From an uncultured Microbulbifer sp. (lineage in GTDB: Bacteria; Pseudomonadota; Gammaproteobacteria; Pseudomonadales; Cellvibrionaceae), in NCBI RefSeq assembly GCF_913055755.1, contig NZ_CAJXKH010000036.1:1-33993 (forward strand): a DNA stretch of 33,993 nt, written 5' to 3'. The notes under the pieces were generated by a model. The model made no database searches and was not told the DNA's origin. It saw nothing but the letters and a program-made list of their open reading frames with translations. Positions 32,255-33,993 of this stretch are shown in pieces (position 1 is the first letter of the stretch; each line of letters begins with the position of its first letter). The translations under genes were made by a program, and so were the position numbers.

Positions 32255-33808
32255 TCAGGCTCCTGTATCCACCGGCTCGCGCCGATCAAGACCTGCCCAC
32301 TGGGTAACGCGATGCCGCAGCAGAATATTTTGCTCCCCCCACTCACGCAGCAACTCACCATCTTCTCCGCGGCCGTTTACACGCCAGCAGATTACCTCCG
32401 CGTTGATACCCTCCGCGCAGCGGCTGAAGCGTACGGTGACAAAATTGTTCTGTGAGGCCGGCGTGCCGCTTCCCGGACGGGCCTCGCCACAGGCGATATA
32501 ACGGACTGGCGCCGCAATATTGTCCGTTGGTCGGTCGGGAAACACCTGCGGCTCGAGTTCCGGCATGGCCGGCGCACTCGACAGCCCGGACAGGGGTGAA
32601 GACACTACCTCTGTCAGGGTTTTCCCGTTGAGCTCCACTTGCGCCAGGCGGTTGTAGTGCACATCTCCCGCCACAATCAGCACATCCTGGGTTGTCGCAT
32701 TCAGTGCGCTAACCAGGTCACGATACTGACCGGTATCTGCAAGGCTGTGATCGCCCCAACCAATATCCACGCGCCATGCTCCCTCGCGGCTGCCCGGCTT
32801 GAACTGCCAGTTGGCAACCAGTGGTGCCGGCAAAATCAGTACTCCGGGACACGCCAGTGATTCCAGCCAGCTTTCGCAGGCGTTCAGGGCCTCCGCGCTG
32901 GCAAAGGGTGCATCCCGACCTTTACCGCGATACAAGCGGGTATCCAGGGTGAAAAAACTCACCTCGTCGCCAACGGAAAACTGCCGATAGGTCACCCTAT
33001 CCGGCAGCTGGTACGCATGGAACAGGTCGCGAGCAACACGACTCCAGACCCGTCGCAACTTGTTTGACCATAAAGCCGGCAGGAAACCCGGTGTATTCGG
33101 GTAATCATTCCAGAACTCGTGGTCTCCCGCCAAGAAATAGGTCGCCCCCTGCTGCAAAACAGGCCGCAATCCGCCGCACCAGGCTGTGCGATAAGCCCGC
33201 GAAAAGAGCGTCTGCAGGCGGGCGCGGATGAATCGGACGGGCATAAGCCCCAGCAGTGAGAAGAGCTTCAGGCTATACCCGGGCTTATAGGACCAGCTTT
33301 GATCGGTGAATGCCATGTCCAGATACACCTGGTCGCCACCAAGCACCGTCATATCGGGCTTTTGCACGTCGGGAAGACTGCTGAAAGCACTCGCTAGCGC
33401 ACCCTTGTCTGCAGGCTCATAGAAGCAGGTTCCGTACCACAACGTAAATGGCTCACTCAGATTATCCGGCCTGGCCCGAAACTCCGCGCGCTGCAACAGG
33501 GCTTCCCCACCCTCGACCAACTGTACCAATTGCAGCTGGTAGCGCTCTCCCGGGAGAACCGGAATACTCAGCGTGCTATAGATCAAGCCAGGCACTTTAT
33601 GCAGGAATTGCACCGGAATACTGTGCCAATCAGCTTCCACAGACTGACGGTATCGAAGGTGTACGGCAGGCGGGTCCGGGTCATACGAGGCCACCCATAT
33701 CGAAATACGTTCGCCGCCCTGAAAATGATGCGGTACTAGTAGGAATTGGGAACTGAATACCGAATCCTGCACAGCGGCTTCGCCGCTGGCCCCGATACTG
33801 CCATCCAT
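32255..33808 (-). CDS. PhoD-like alkaline phosphatase/metallophosphatase
   Basis: 517 residues; AGGGAG precedes the ATG. An N-terminal beta-domain (about 20-125) is followed by the calcineurin-like core: GTCFYE, LGGDQVYLDMAF, FLAGDHEFWNDYPN, TLDTRLYRG and IVAGDVHYNRLAQVE, which supply the metal ligands as in the alkaline phosphatase D group. No Tat or Sec signal is visible, unlike canonical PhoD, so it may be cytoplasmic. A phosphomonoesterase or phosphodiesterase with calcium and iron is the family expectation; the substrate is unknown. It is the first gene after the rRNA operon terminator. Confidence 0.85.
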   Translation of the reverse strand: MDGSIGASGEAAVQDSVFSSQFLLVPHHFQGGERISIWVASYDPDPPAVHLRYRQSVEADWHSIPVQFLHKVPGLIYSTLSIPVLPGERYQLQLVQLVEGGEALLQRAEFRARPDNLSEPFTLWYGTCFYEPADKGALASAFSSLPDVQKPDMTVLGGDQVYLDMAFTDQSWSYKPGYSLKLFSLLGLMPVRFIRARLQTLFSRAYRTAWCGGLRPVLQQGATYFLAGDHEFWNDYPNTPGFLPALWSNKLRRVWSRVARDLFHAYQLPDRVTYRQFSVGDEVSFFTLDTRLYRGKGRDAPFASAEALNACESWLESLACPGVLILPAPLVANWQFKPGSREGAWRVDIGWGDHSLADTGQYRDLVSALNATTQDVLIVAGDVHYNRLAQVELNGKTLTEVVSSPLSGLSSAPAMPELEPQVFPDRPTDNIAAPVRYIACGEARPGSGTPASQNNFVTVRFSRCAEGINAEVICWRVNGRGEDGELLREWGEQNILLRHRVTQWAGLDRREPVDTGA

Positions 33809-33871
33809 AGTAGCGGCTCCCTGTGCCTGTTTTTATTTTGTATAGGGCTAATTTATCCATCTGTCAGGCAT

Positions 33872-33908
33872 AAAAAAAGCCCTGACCGCAAAGCGATCAG
33901 GGCTTTTG
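33872..33908 (-). terminator. rRNA operon terminator
   Basis: Read on the minus strand, AGCCCTGATCGC, a TTT loop and GCGGTCAGGGCT form a 12-bp stem (one wobble), followed by a run of seven T. It stands a few bases after the 5S gene, a classic intrinsic terminator. Confidence 0.9.
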
Positions 33909-33915
33909 AAATAAA

Positions 33916-33993
33916 ACCTGACGATGACCTACTCTCACATGGGGAAACCCCACACTACCATCGGCGATGTTGCGTTTCACTTCTGAGTTCGGC
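33916..33993 (-). rRNA. rrf: 5S ribosomal RNA, 3' part
   Basis: The minus strand reads GCCGAACTCAGAAGTGAAAC, then CGCCGATGGTAGTGTGGGG, then CCCCATGTGAGAGTAGG, the highly conserved helices and loops of bacterial 5S rRNA from about base 40 to the 3' end. The gene continues beyond the right edge, so 23S and 16S genes should lie further right on the minus strand. Confidence 0.97.

Noticed and set aside
1..33993. CRISPR array, tRNA genes, prophage or complete insertion sequence
   Set aside because: No regularly spaced repeats, cloverleaf sequences, phage structural genes or transposase genes were seen on either strand.

Overview
The window looks like a chromosomal segment of a marine, polysaccharide-degrading gammaproteobacterium, most likely Microbulbifer or a close cellvibrionalean relative. 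The basis is moderate-to-high GC, a GlyGly-CTERM (rhombosortase-type) surface protein, a CE2-type acetyl esterase, TonB-dependent uptake, and gammaproteobacterial-type 5S rRNA. The genus call is an inference from gene content. The right edge enters the 3' end of an rRNA operon (5S gene plus terminator, minus strand).

Layout. 1-5.5 kb is a loose set of plus-strand genes: a truncated VWD/L-type lectin protein, a YugP-type membrane metallopeptidase, a minus-strand YdcH-like small protein, an erythromycin-esterase-family protein and an AT-richer membrane-anchored alpha/beta hydrolase. Right after the esterase lies a 56-bp copy of the metallopeptidase gene's 3' end, a scar of a past duplication. 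5.6-9.5 kb is one 1323-residue secreted multidomain protein. 9.8-12 kb holds a frameshifted coding remnant and a CPA1/RCK cation:proton antiporter, divergent from a polysaccharide deacetylase and a DUF2750 protein.

13.5-28.1 kb is the most coherent part. Six minus-strand genes run away from a divergent AraC regulator: S12 hydrolase with membrane tail, enolase-superfamily epimerase (DgcA/AEE type), exported D-aminoacylase-like amidohydrolase, YkvI-type transporter, DUF1611 protein (DgcN type), and S12 hydrolase with DUF3471. On the plus strand the regulator is followed by a TonB-dependent receptor and a DUF819 membrane protein, with a convergent DUF4862 gene. I read this as a D-amino-acid (D-glutamate) or murein-peptide scavenging island: outer-membrane uptake, periplasmic release of D-residues, inner-membrane import, then acetylation and racemisation of D-Glu into L-Glu metabolism. 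A 12-bp word, TGTGCAGATTCG, occurs exactly three times in 1.2 kb around the regulator, plus once inverted with one mismatch. It is a good candidate operator.

28.2-33.8 kb holds a PLDc_N mini-protein, a MaoC-like hydratase, a CE2-like esterase, an SLC13 symporter and a PhoD-like phosphatase, then the rRNA operon end. No CRISPR array, tRNA, intact IS element or phage module was seen.
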